DNA of 5,190 nucleotides from Candidatus Rifleibacteriota bacterium (GCA_022704885.1 JAKJFO010000260.1:1-5190); one strand, 5' to 3'; counted from the stretch's first letter, positions 1 through 5,190 are shown. The notes: generated by a model not told the origin, from the sequence alone. Made by a program: numbers and translations.

Positions 1-329
1 TCTACCGGCCTCCCCACCAAATCGGGGATTGAAACAAAAACGAAATTTTCGTAAAGATGTCATTATCATCTTGTTCTACCGGCCTCCACACCAAATCGGG
101 GATTGAAACTATAACCAGTTGGTTAAATTGTATATCTTCAATCGTGTTCTACCGGCCTCCCCACCAAATCGGGGATTGAAACTTCGATAACGTTATCTTT
201 TTTGACAAGGGCTTCCAGGTTCTACCGGCCTCCCCACCAAATCGGGGATTGAAACCCAGCGTTCATTGTCACCACTGCTATACAGTTGCACAGTTCTACC
301 GGCCTCCCCACCAAATCGAAGATTGAAAC
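1..329 (+). CRISPR. CRISPR array, trailer end (5 repeats, 4 spacers, first repeat cut)
   Basis: Five copies of a 37-bp repeat start GTTCTACCGGCC and end ATTGAAAC. They lie at 1-35 (first two bases outside the window), 73-109, 146-182, 219-255 and 293-329. The spacers are 36-72 (37 bp), 110-145 (36), 183-218 (36) and 256-292 (37), and all differ. Each repeat can form a 5-bp stem, TCCCC (repeat positions 13-17) with GGGGA (26-30), around an 8-nt loop. The 3' ATTGAAAC matches the 8-nt crRNA 5' handle common in type I and type III systems, so the array is probably transcribed left to right. The degenerate last repeat on the right agrees, placing the leader and the newest spacers left of the window. 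No cas gene is visible, so the subtype cannot be assigned. Spacers 1-3 look AT-rich compared with the long gene downstream, as expected for foreign targets. Confidence 0.98.
293..329 (+). repeat. Degenerate terminal CRISPR repeat
   Basis: This last repeat differs from the consensus at repeat positions 27 and 28 (GG to AA, window 319-320). That removes two of the five base pairs in the predicted stem. No further repeat follows, so this is the leader-distal end. The repeat at 73-109 has a different single change, C to A at repeat position 16 (window 88), which is the partner of position 27 in the same stem. Confidence 0.93.
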
Positions 330-473
330 TGGTCGTTGAGTTTGCCCCAGATAAAGCCATGCGCGAAGCGGTAAACAAGAAATAATCCGCTCTCAGAACC
401 AAACGCAAACGAACTATGACATTTTCAGGGTCAAACTGTTCTCGAACTACAATATGGGCTTTCAAAGAGCAAC
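330..473. other. Intergenic stretch between the CRISPR trailer and the toxin-antitoxin operon
   Basis: No convincing gene lies here. On the + strand a short open frame, 332-385, reads VVEFAPDKAMREAVNKK and then a TAA stop. It resembles the end of a protein, but its only possible starts are an internal ATG at 359 or codons inside the CRISPR repeat, and no ribosome binding site is evident. It may be the remnant of a gene invaded or truncated at the array edge, or a last spacer whose closing repeat has been lost. I see no GC-rich hairpin followed by a T run, so nothing obvious stops array transcripts before the downstream operon. Confidence 0.5.
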
Positions 474-502
474 TTGCAAATGCGAATTATTTGTATTACA
501 AT
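474..502 (+). promoter_or_regulatory. Predicted sigma-70-type promoter of the toxin-antitoxin operon
   Basis: A -35 box TTGCAA (474-479) is followed by a 17-bp spacer and a -10 box TACAAT (497-502). These match TTGACA at four of six positions and TATAAT at five of six, with ideal spacing. Transcription would begin near 509-511, about 15 bases before the antitoxin ATG at 526. The -10 box lies inside the inverted repeat at 492-512, so repressor binding there should exclude RNA polymerase. Confidence 0.65.
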
Positions 503-512
503 ATGTAATACA
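492..512. promoter_or_regulatory. Perfect inverted-repeat operator upstream of the antitoxin
   Basis: TGTATTAC (492-499) and GTAATACA (505-512) are exact reverse complements separated by AATAT. The site covers the predicted -10 box and the likely start point of transcription. RHH antitoxins typically bind such palindromes as dimers of dimers and repress their own operon, with the toxin acting as co-repressor. Autoregulation by the antitoxin at 526-783 is therefore the natural inference. The symmetry is seen directly; the identity of the binding protein is inferred. Confidence 0.8.
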
Positions 513-525
513 GGGGGTGTGAATA

Positions 526-783
526 ATGTTAACTCTACGATTAAGCCCTGACATGGAAGAAAAGCTGAATAACATTGCTGAAATGTTGGGTATCCCTAAA
601 TCTGAAATTGTCAGAAAAAGCCTGAGGGCTTATCTTAAGCAATTAGAACAAAACAATGCCTGGGCTGCCGGCAAATCTCTTTTTGGTAAATATTCCAGCG
701 GCAAGTCCAACCTGTCAGAAAACCGCAAAGCAATTTTGAAGCAAAAGCTCCAGGACAAAAGAAATGCAAAAAATTCTGATTGA
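526..783 (+). CDS. Ribbon-helix-helix (CopG-like) antitoxin of a VapBC-type pair
   Basis: This 85-residue protein is the likely antitoxin for the PIN-domain toxin that overlaps its 3' end. Residues 1-42 fit a ribbon-helix-helix fold: a DNA-contacting strand (LTLRLS, 2-7), helix 1 (about 9-21), a GIPKSEIV turn typical of the fold (22-29), and helix 2 (about 25-41). The rest is polar and charged. It includes a KSLFGKYSSGKSNLSENRK segment (50-68) of the kind RHH antitoxins use to wrap around and block a PIN toxin, and ends in a basic tail. The start is supported by a GGGGG-containing ribosome binding site (512-517) eight bases before the ATG. The operator at 492-512 just upstream implies negative autoregulation. 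A solitary CopG-type regulator is the alternative, but the overlap with the toxin makes the pair much more likely. Codons are AT-rich compared with the gene at 2191, consistent with horizontal acquisition. Confidence 0.87.
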   Translation: MLTLRLSPDMEEKLNNIAEMLGIPKSEIVRKSLRAYLKQLEQNNAWAAGKSLFGKYSSGKSNLSENRKAILKQKLQDKRNAKNSD

Positions 784-1180
784 TTCAGGCCCGCTGATTG
801 CTTTATTTGATGCTGATGACAAACATCATAAAAAAGCGGTGAACTTTGTTAGAGAAAACAAGCTTCCTCTTGTCACGACCCTGGCTTCAATCACCGAAAC
901 GCTTCATTTACTTGATTTTAACCGTAATGCACAAATTGATTTCCTGGATTGGATCAGCAAGGGTGCTGTAGAAGTCCGTAACATAGAAGTTCCTGCATTT
1001 AATCGACTTAGAGATCTTACTATCAAATACAAAGATCTTCCCATGGATTTTGCAGATGCTTGTCTCGTTTATCTGGCCGAAGAGTTAAATATCACCAAGA
1101 TCGCAACTATAGATAGAGATTTCACAATCTATCGAATTAAGAATAAAAAAAAGTTTGAACCGGCCTTATCGCATGGGTGA
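764..1180 (+). CDS. PIN-domain ribonuclease toxin, VapC-like
   Basis: This 138-residue protein matches the usual length of single-domain VapC toxins. The PIN active-site acidic residues are all visible. D7 lies in the first strand (ILIDSGPLIALFD), E45 in SITETLHLL, D98 in the PMDFADACLV segment (with D95 nearby), and D117 in ATIDRDF (with D119). These residues coordinate Mg2+ or Mn2+ for RNA cleavage. Known VapC targets include initiator tRNA, other tRNAs and the sarcin-ricin loop, but the target here cannot be read from sequence. The ATG lies inside the antitoxin gene, giving a 20-bp overlap. AGGA (752-755) sits eight bases upstream as its own ribosome binding site. This arrangement is typical of translational coupling that keeps antitoxin made first. 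No catalytic residue is missing, so the toxin looks intact. Confidence 0.9.
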   Translation: MQKILIDSGPLIALFDADDKHHKKAVNFVRENKLPLVTTLASITETLHLLDFNRNAQIDFLDWISKGAVEVRNIEVPAFNRLRDLTIKYKDLPMDFADACLVYLAEELNITKIATIDRDFTIYRIKNKKKFEPALSHG

Positions 1181-1199
1181 AGCTATTACCCACACCGAA

Positions 1200-1249
1200 A
1201 GACCTCGGAGATTTTTGATGTGCGATTGTTTTTGCACATGAGCAGGTCT
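1200..1249. other. Nested stem-loop downstream of the toxin gene
   Basis: AGACCT (1200-1205) pairs exactly with AGGTCT (1244-1249). Inside it ATGTGC (1218-1223) pairs exactly with GCACAT (1234-1239). The two 6-bp stems are separated by an internal loop, and the apical loop is 10 nt and T-rich. It begins 20 bases after the toxin stop. No T run follows on either strand, so it does not look like a standard intrinsic terminator. It may still act as a 3' end or as an RNA-stabilising structure, or it may be chance. Confidence 0.4.
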
Positions 1250-1306
1250 AAAAACGAAAATTATGATACACTAATCTTCTGTAACGATTGAATATGGGTT
1301 GTATTT

Positions 1307-1377
1307 GTCATTATGAGCGAAGCGAAGCAATCCTTCTGCCTGTGAGATTGCTTCGTCGCTACACTCCTCGCAATGAC
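1307..1377. repeat. REP-like dispersed palindromic repeat
   Basis: The left arm begins GTCATT at 1307 and runs to about 1333 through GCGAAGCAATCC. The right arm (about 1344-1377) contains GAGATTGCTTCGTCGCT and ends AATGAC. The right arm read in reverse complement starts GTCATTGCGAGGAG and ends GAAGCAATCTC, so the arms match at both ends. The right arm is about seven bases longer in the middle, giving an imperfect hairpin. I recognise this as the widespread bacterial CATTGCGAGGAG / GAAGCAATC repeat class. It is a non-coding structure also known for generating spurious SHCEE-SDEAI-type protein predictions. It lies about 70 bases before the Uma2 gene. Confidence 0.8.
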
Positions 1378-1448
1378 TGTTTTTAAATACACATTCAAAT
1401 GTAACAGAGGACCAGGGGGGCCTTAAAGTTTGTAAGCAGGAGAACGAC
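1378..1448 (+). other. Leader region of the Uma2-family gene
   Basis: This short stretch between the palindromic repeat and the Uma2 start holds a clear ribosome binding site, AGGAG (1438-1442), six bases before the ATG at 1449. I find no promoter pair here with both good boxes and good spacing. The transcription start of the gene is therefore unknown and could lie upstream of, or within, the palindromic repeat. Confidence 0.45.
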
Positions 1449-2069
1449 ATGGCTGAGCGTCTGCCAGAACTCGAGTATTGCACCTACGGCGATTATTGCA
1501 ACTTTAAAGAAAACGAGCGCTGGGAAATAATCGACGGCGTGCCCTATAACATGACCGGCCCGTCGCGGCAACATGCAGAAATATCTCGTGAACTTGGCTT
1601 TCAATTCGTTTCTTTTTTTCGGAATCGGCCATGCCAGGTTTATTCGGCGCCCTTCGACGTTCGCCTGCCACGCGGCAACGAAGCCGACAACGAAGTTGAC
1701 ACTGTGGTTCAACCCGACCTTCTCGTGGTCTGCGACCAAAAGAAGCTCGACGACCGCGGCTGCCGTGGTGCCCCCGATTTGATCATCGAAATACTGTCGC
1801 CATCTACCGCAGCACGTGACTGCATTCAAAAACGGGCTCTATACGAGCGACACGGGGTCAGAGAGTTCTGGATTTTCGACCCGGCAAACCGCATTGTCAA
1901 TGTCTACCTTCTGGGCGCCGACAAAAAGTTCGGCAAACCCGAAATCTACGGTGACACCGATAAAATCAATGTAACGATCGTAGAGGGGCTCGAAATAAAG
2001 CTCGACGAGGTTTTTCCGCCAGCACCGGCGTTGCGCGTCGTCAAAGAAAGCCCAACCAGCTTCGACTAA
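1449..2069 (+). CDS. Uma2-family (DUF820) putative endonuclease
   Basis: This 206-residue protein has the full set of landmarks of the Uma2 family, which has a PD-(D/E)XK nuclease fold. In order these are an opening RWEIIDGVPYNM block (24-35), SRQHAEISRELG (39-50) where the family has a conserved H, VVQPDLLVVCD (86-96), APDLIIEILSPSTAARD (108-124), K128 with ALYERHGVREFWIFDP (130-145), and a DEVFP-like end. Candidate catalytic residues are D90, D110, E114 and K128, all present. Length is normal for the family, and the AGGAG site six bases upstream supports the start. Uma2 genes are often present in many copies in cyanobacteria and other environmental bacteria, frequently near mobile or defence genes. 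Their cellular role is not well established, so a defence role here is only suggested by the neighbourhood. GC content is intermediate between the toxin-antitoxin genes and the next gene. The gene is not obviously in an operon with either neighbour. Confidence 0.9.
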   Translation: MAERLPELEYCTYGDYCNFKENERWEIIDGVPYNMTGPSRQHAEISRELGFQFVSFFRNRPCQVYSAPFDVRLPRGNEADNEVDTVVQPDLLVVCDQKKLDDRGCRGAPDLIIEILSPSTAARDCIQKRALYERHGVREFWIFDPANRIVNVYLLGADKKFGKPEIYGDTDKINVTIVEGLEIKLDEVFPPAPALRVVKESPTSFD

Positions 2070-2073
2070 GTAA

Positions 2074-2169
2074 ATCTTCGAATCGAGCAACACCAATATT
2101 AGCCCGGCACTTGTGGAAGAAATTACCCGAACCGGCAAAATCATTTTTCAACGGCCTGAAGCCAACTGA
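2074..2169 (+). pseudogene. Possible C-terminal remnant of a nucleotidyltransferase (MNT-like)
   Basis: In the short gap after the Uma2 stop, a + strand frame is open for 31 codons between TAA (2071-2073) and TGA (2167-2169). It contains ISPALVEEITRTGKIIF (2098-2148). This resembles the tail of small nucleotidyltransferase (MNT) proteins, which commonly end in a pattern like S-P-x-L-x-E-E-I-x-R-x-G-x-x-I/L-Y/F. There is no ATG, GTG or TTG near its beginning and no catalytic GSxxxG...DxD motif. If real, it is a scrap left by deletion of a larger gene, perhaps from a former MNT-HEPN pair. The resemblance is from memory and the segment is short, so chance cannot be excluded. Confidence 0.4.
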
Positions 2170-2190
2170 ATCTTAACGGAGAGAAACCTG

Positions 2191-5190
2191 ATGAGCGAAA
2201 ATAACGGGCCGAACTCGATCGCCCGGCTGATAACCGCCAACTTTTTCGGAGCTTTCAACGACAATGCCTGGAAAATGATCGTCGCCTTTCTCGCGATCAG
2301 ATCAGCCACTGCCGGCCTGCAACCCGGTAGCGAGCAGTTTGAAAACCTGTCGCAACTGCAGACCAGCATGACTTTCGTGATTTTCACTCTGCCGATCGTC
2401 ATATTTTCGCTGCCGGCCGGTCTGATCGCCGACCGCCTGAGCAAACGCAACGTCATCATCTGGATGAAAGGCTTCGAAGTGCTGCTCATGGCCCTGGCCA
2501 CACTGAGTCTGATTTACCCCGAATTCGTGCCGCCACTCGTGGTTCTCGGCCTGATGGGCGTTCAGACCGCGATTTTCAGCCCGGCGAAATACGGCATTCT
2601 GCCTGAACTGCTGCCACATGACCGGCTCTCGAAAGGCAATGCGGCCCTCGAAATGTGGACATTCATCGCGATCATTGCCGGCACTGCCGCCGGCGGCTTT
2701 CTTCTCGATCTGGCCGGCGCAAGCGTTTGGCTCAGCGGCCTGTGCCTCGCAGTCTTCGCCGCAATTGGCTTTTTCGCCTCGACCGGCATACCACACACCC
2801 CTGCCGCCCGCAGTGAAGGCGGCTTTGTCGATACCATCAGAGGCTCACTGCAGGCGATTCTAAACGACCGGGTCATCTGGCTCGCGGTCCTCGGCTCAGG
2901 CCTGTTCTGGGCAGTTGCCAGCCTGCTCGGCCAGGACATTCTCGTCTACACCAAAACGCTGACTCTCGGGCAACCGGGTTCAGACACACTCAGCGGTCTG
3001 CCCCTCGCTTTTTACGGCATTGGTGTCGGTCTTGGCAGCGTCTGGGCCGGGCGTCTTTCTGGGCGCCTCGTCGAATATGGCCTGATTCCGCTGGGAGCAA
3101 CCGGTATCGGCTTTTTCACCCTGCTTTTCGGCCTGATTGCACCGGGCTACCACCTTACTCTGGCTTTTATGGGCGCTCTTGGCATTGCCAGCGGCCTGAT
3201 CGTCGTGCCCCTGAACGCAATTCTGCAGTGGCGCTCGCCGGCAGAGCGTCGCGGCGGCGTTATCGCCCTTGCCAATATTTTCATTTTTGCTGCAATCGTC
3301 GTTGGCTCACTCGGGGCAGCCGGCCTCGCAATCGCCGGTCTCAGCCCCCTGGGCATTCTCATTTTCGCCTCGGTCATCACCACCGGCGGCATGCTCTGGG
3401 CCATTTATCTGCTGCCAGACTTTCTCATCAGGCTCATTTTCGTCATCATCACCCACTTTTTCTACCGCCTCACCGTGGTCAACGGCGAAAAAATACCGCT
3501 TGAAGGCGGTGCCCTGCTGGTTCCGAACCATGTCTCGTTCATCGACAGCTTTCTCGTCATGGCGAGCACCGACCGTCAGGTTCGCTTTCTCGTCGACGAA
3601 ATCTATTATCACCACCCGATGCTGCACTGGCTGATGAAAGCAATGCACGCGATTCCGGTATCGGCAACCGGCGGTTTAAAAATGATTCTCAAGGCCCTGC
3701 GCGATGCCGGCAGTTTTCTCGATCAGGGCGACCTGGTCTGCATTTTTGCCGAAGGGCAGATAACCCGCACCGGGCTGATGCTGCCGTTCAGGCGCGGGCT
3801 GGAAAAAATCGTGCGCGGCCGCCAGGCGCCGATAATTCCGGTGCACCTCGACCGTGTCTGGGGCAGCATCTATAGCCGTTCCGGCGGCCGATTTCTCACG
3901 AAACTCCCCGAAACTTTCCCCTACCCCATCACCGTCACCTTCGGCGAGCCGATGCCGGCAGACACACCCGCGCACAACGTTCGCATCGCGGTGCAGGAAC
4001 TCGCAACCTGCGCCTGGGATTACCGCCGCGCCGAAGCACGCCCATTGCATCACTACTTTATCAGACGCATGCGCACCAGACCCTGGCGCAAAGCATTCGC
4101 CGATTCATCGGGAAAATCGCTGCGCCGCCTGCCTGCCCTGATCAGCTCGATTGCCCTCGCCCGTGCCCTCGGGCCGCTCTGGGGCAACGAGAAAAACGTC
4201 GGCATTCTGATGCCTCCGACGATGGGCGGTGCCCTCGCCAACATTGCGACCGCCATGGCCGGAAAAGTCTCGGTCAATCTGAACTTCACCGCCGGGAAGG
4301 CCGGCATGACCTCAGCGCTGAACCAGGCTGGCATCAAAAGCATCATTACCAGCCGTACTTTCATCGAAAAAGCGACAATCGAACTGCCTGAAGACGCCAG
4401 AATCATCTATCTCGAAGACCTGCTGCCGACAATTGGCTTATGCACGCGCTTACTGGCAGCTTTCGCCGCGCTCTGCCTGCCGATAACACTTATCGAGAAG
4501 CTGTGCGGTGCTGTTTCCCGGCCAGGGGTTGAAGAGACAGCGACCATCATCTTTTCGAGCGGCAGCACCGGCGAACCTAAAGGTGTCATGCTCTCGCACT
4601 ACAACGTCGCCGCCAACGTCGAGGCAGTTGGGCAGGCAATCACGGTCAATGATTCCGACAAACTTCTGGGCATTCTGCCGCTGTTTCACTCTTTCGGTTA
4701 CATGTCGCTGTGGTATGCGATTCGCTTCGGCATGGGCATCGTTTTTCACCCGAACCCGCTCGATGCCGGGCGTATCGGTGAGGTGGTCGAGAATGAGGCG
4801 GTCACCTTTCTGATCGCGACCCCGACGTTTCTGCAGATTTACATGCGGCGCTGCTCGCCCGGCCAGTTTGGCAGCCTGCGCATCGTCTTTACCGGCGCCG
4901 AAAAGCTGACAGAAAAGCTGGCGGTCGCCTTTGAAGAAAAGTTTGGCATCAAGCCGATCGAAGGTTACGGCGCCACCGAATGTGCGCCGGCCATAACCGT
5001 CAGCACCCTCGATTACCGTGGTCAGGGCATTTACCAGTTCGGCTCGAGACGCGGTTTTGTCGGGCACCCGGTGCCGGGCGTTTCGGTGCGGGTCGTCGAC
5101 CCCGAGAGCGGTTCGCTGCTACCGCCCGGCAAACCCGGAATGCTGCTCGTCAAAGGCCCGAATGTCATGCAGGGCTCTATCGGCAGGCCC
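2191..5190 (+). CDS. aas: LplT-PlsC-acyl-ACP synthetase fusion (Aas type), 3' end outside the window
   Basis: The frame is open for 1000 codons and runs off the right edge. Residues 1 to about 415 are an MFS transporter of the LplT type, marked by ANFFGAFNDNAWK (17-29), the GLIADRLSKR loop (77-86) and many hydrophobic membrane segments. Residues about 425-620 are a PlsC-type acyltransferase. It has the HX4D motif NHVSFID (H447, D452), FAEGQITRTG (519-528) and the IIPVH block (548-552). From about 640 on is an AMP-binding (ANL) domain with phosphate loop IIFSSGSTGEPKGVMLSH (786-803) and GYGATE (925-930). The window ends before the YxTGD motif and the C-terminal lysine subdomain, so roughly 130-150 residues should be missing. 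By homology the protein flips lysophospholipid inward, activates fatty acid with ATP (and ACP), and re-acylates the lysolipid at the inner membrane. In E. coli lplT and aas are separate adjacent genes. The start is supported by GGAG (2178-2181) nine bases upstream. GC is high, as for core genes. Confidence 0.95.
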   Translation, partial: MSENNGPNSIARLITANFFGAFNDNAWKMIVAFLAIRSATAGLQPGSEQFENLSQLQTSMTFVIFTLPIVIFSLPAGLIADRLSKRNVIIWMKGFEVLLMALATLSLIYPEFVPPLVVLGLMGVQTAIFSPAKYGILPELLPHDRLSKGNAALEMWTFIAIIAGTAAGGFLLDLAGASVWLSGLCLAVFAAIGFFASTGIPHTPAARSEGGFVDTIRGSLQAILNDRVIWLAVLGSGLFWAVASLLGQDILVYTKTLTLGQPGSDTLSGLPLAFYGIGVGLGSVWAGRLSGRLVEYGLIPLGATGIGFFTLLFGLIAPGYHLTLAFMGALGIASGLIVVPLNAILQWRSPAERRGGVIALANIFIFAAIVVGSLGAAGLAIAGLSPLGILIFASVITTGGMLWAIYLLPDFLIRLIFVIITHFFYRLTVVNGEKIPLEGGALLVPNHVSFIDSFLVMASTDRQVRFLVDEIYYHHPMLHWLMKAMHAIPVSATGGLKMILKALRDAGSFLDQGDLVCIFAEGQITRTGLMLPFRRGLEKIVRGRQAPIIPVHLDRVWGSIYSRSGGRFLTKLPETFPYPITVTFGEPMPADTPAHNVRIAVQELATCAWDYRRAEARPLHHYFIRRMRTRPWRKAFADSSGKSLRRLPALISSIALARALGPLWGNEKNVGILMPPTMGGALANIATAMAGKVSVNLNFTAGKAGMTSALNQAGIKSIITSRTFIEKATIELPEDARIIYLEDLLPTIGLCTRLLAAFAALCLPITLIEKLCGAVSRPGVEETATIIFSSGSTGEPKGVMLSHYNVAANVEAVGQAITVNDSDKLLGILPLFHSFGYMSLWYAIRFGMGIVFHPNPLDAGRIGEVVENEAVTFLIATPTFLQIYMRRCSPGQFGSLRIVFTGAEKLTEKLAVAFEEKFGIKPIEGYGATECAPAITVSTLDYRGQGIYQFGSRRGFVGHPVPGVSVRVVDPESGSLLPPGKPGMLLVKGPNVMQGSIGRP

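Noticed and set aside
330..366. A fifth spacer after the terminal repeat
   Set aside because: No repeat, even a degenerate one, follows at the expected distance, so it cannot be called a spacer. The idea is kept only as an alternative.
193..465. Reverse-strand open frame of 90 codons across the CRISPR end
   Set aside because: It reads through two repeats and a spacer, starts with TTG and has no ribosome binding site. It is explained by the repeat being open in that frame.
1200..1249. Intrinsic terminator for the toxin-antitoxin operon
   Set aside because: The stems are interrupted and no T run follows on either strand, so I list it only as a stem-loop.
1262..1272. Possible -10 boxes (TATGAT, TACACT) upstream of the palindromic repeat
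   Set aside because: No -35 box at an acceptable distance: TTGCAC at 1232-1237 is 24 bp away from TATGAT.
1271..1483. Reverse-strand open frame containing NSHCEECSDEAIS
   Set aside because: This is the well-known spurious translation of the dispersed palindromic repeat at 1307-1377, and it also runs into the start of the Uma2 gene.
1395..1829. Reverse-strand open frame opposite the Uma2 gene
   Set aside because: It lies opposite a gene with clear family motifs and a good ribosome binding site, and its own product shows no recognisable motif.
1839..2144. Reverse-strand open frame spanning the Uma2 3' end and the gap
   Set aside because: Mostly antisense to the Uma2 coding sequence, with no family features; better treated as a shadow.
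2302..5067. Several long reverse-strand and alternate-frame open stretches within the fusion gene
   Set aside because: High GC with few stop codons gives long shadow frames. The + strand frame from 2191 has three consecutive recognisable domains with their motifs.

Overview
The window holds the trailer end of a CRISPR array, a type II toxin-antitoxin pair, a stand-alone Uma2-family nuclease-like gene, and most of one very long gene for a phospholipid-recycling fusion protein. All genes read left to right. The organism is a bacterium, probably with a Gram-negative-type envelope, because the long gene fuses an LplT-like lysophospholipid flippase to an Aas-like acyltransferase/acyl-ACP synthetase. 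The sequence alone does not fix the phylum. Hand counts in sampled 60-base lines give about 30-45% GC in the toxin-antitoxin genes, about 53% in the Uma2 gene and about 63-67% in the long fusion gene. This suggests an accessory, acquired left half next to core chromosome on the right.

Layout: 1-329 carries five 37-bp CRISPR repeats (the first cut by the window edge) and four 36-37 bp spacers. The repeats end in ATTGAAAC on the + strand and the last one is degenerate, so the leader and any cas genes should lie left of the window. 330-473 has no convincing gene, only a short open tail that may be a gene remnant. 474-1180 is a self-contained toxin-antitoxin operon: a good promoter, a perfect 8-bp inverted-repeat operator over its -10 box, a ribbon-helix-helix antitoxin, and a PIN-domain toxin overlapping it by 20 bp. 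1181-1448 is intergenic, with a nested stem-loop and a 71-bp REP-like dispersed palindrome. 1449-2069 is the Uma2-family gene. 2070-2190 is a short gap that appears to hold the decayed tail of a nucleotidyltransferase-like gene. 2191 to the window end is the first 1000 codons of the fusion gene: MFS transporter, then PlsC-type acyltransferase, then the N-terminal part of an AMP-binding domain.

How the genes work together: the antitoxin and toxin form one autoregulated unit. The CRISPR array, the toxin-antitoxin pair, the Uma2 gene, the palindromic repeat and the possible gene scraps together look like a small defence/mobile-gene island. The fusion gene is metabolic. By homology its parts would flip lysophospholipid across the inner membrane, activate a fatty acid, and re-acylate the lysolipid. 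I see no clearly new system here. The points most worth a second look are the toxin-antitoxin pair directly behind the CRISPR trailer, the two gene-tail remnants, and the single-chain flippase-acyltransferase-synthetase.
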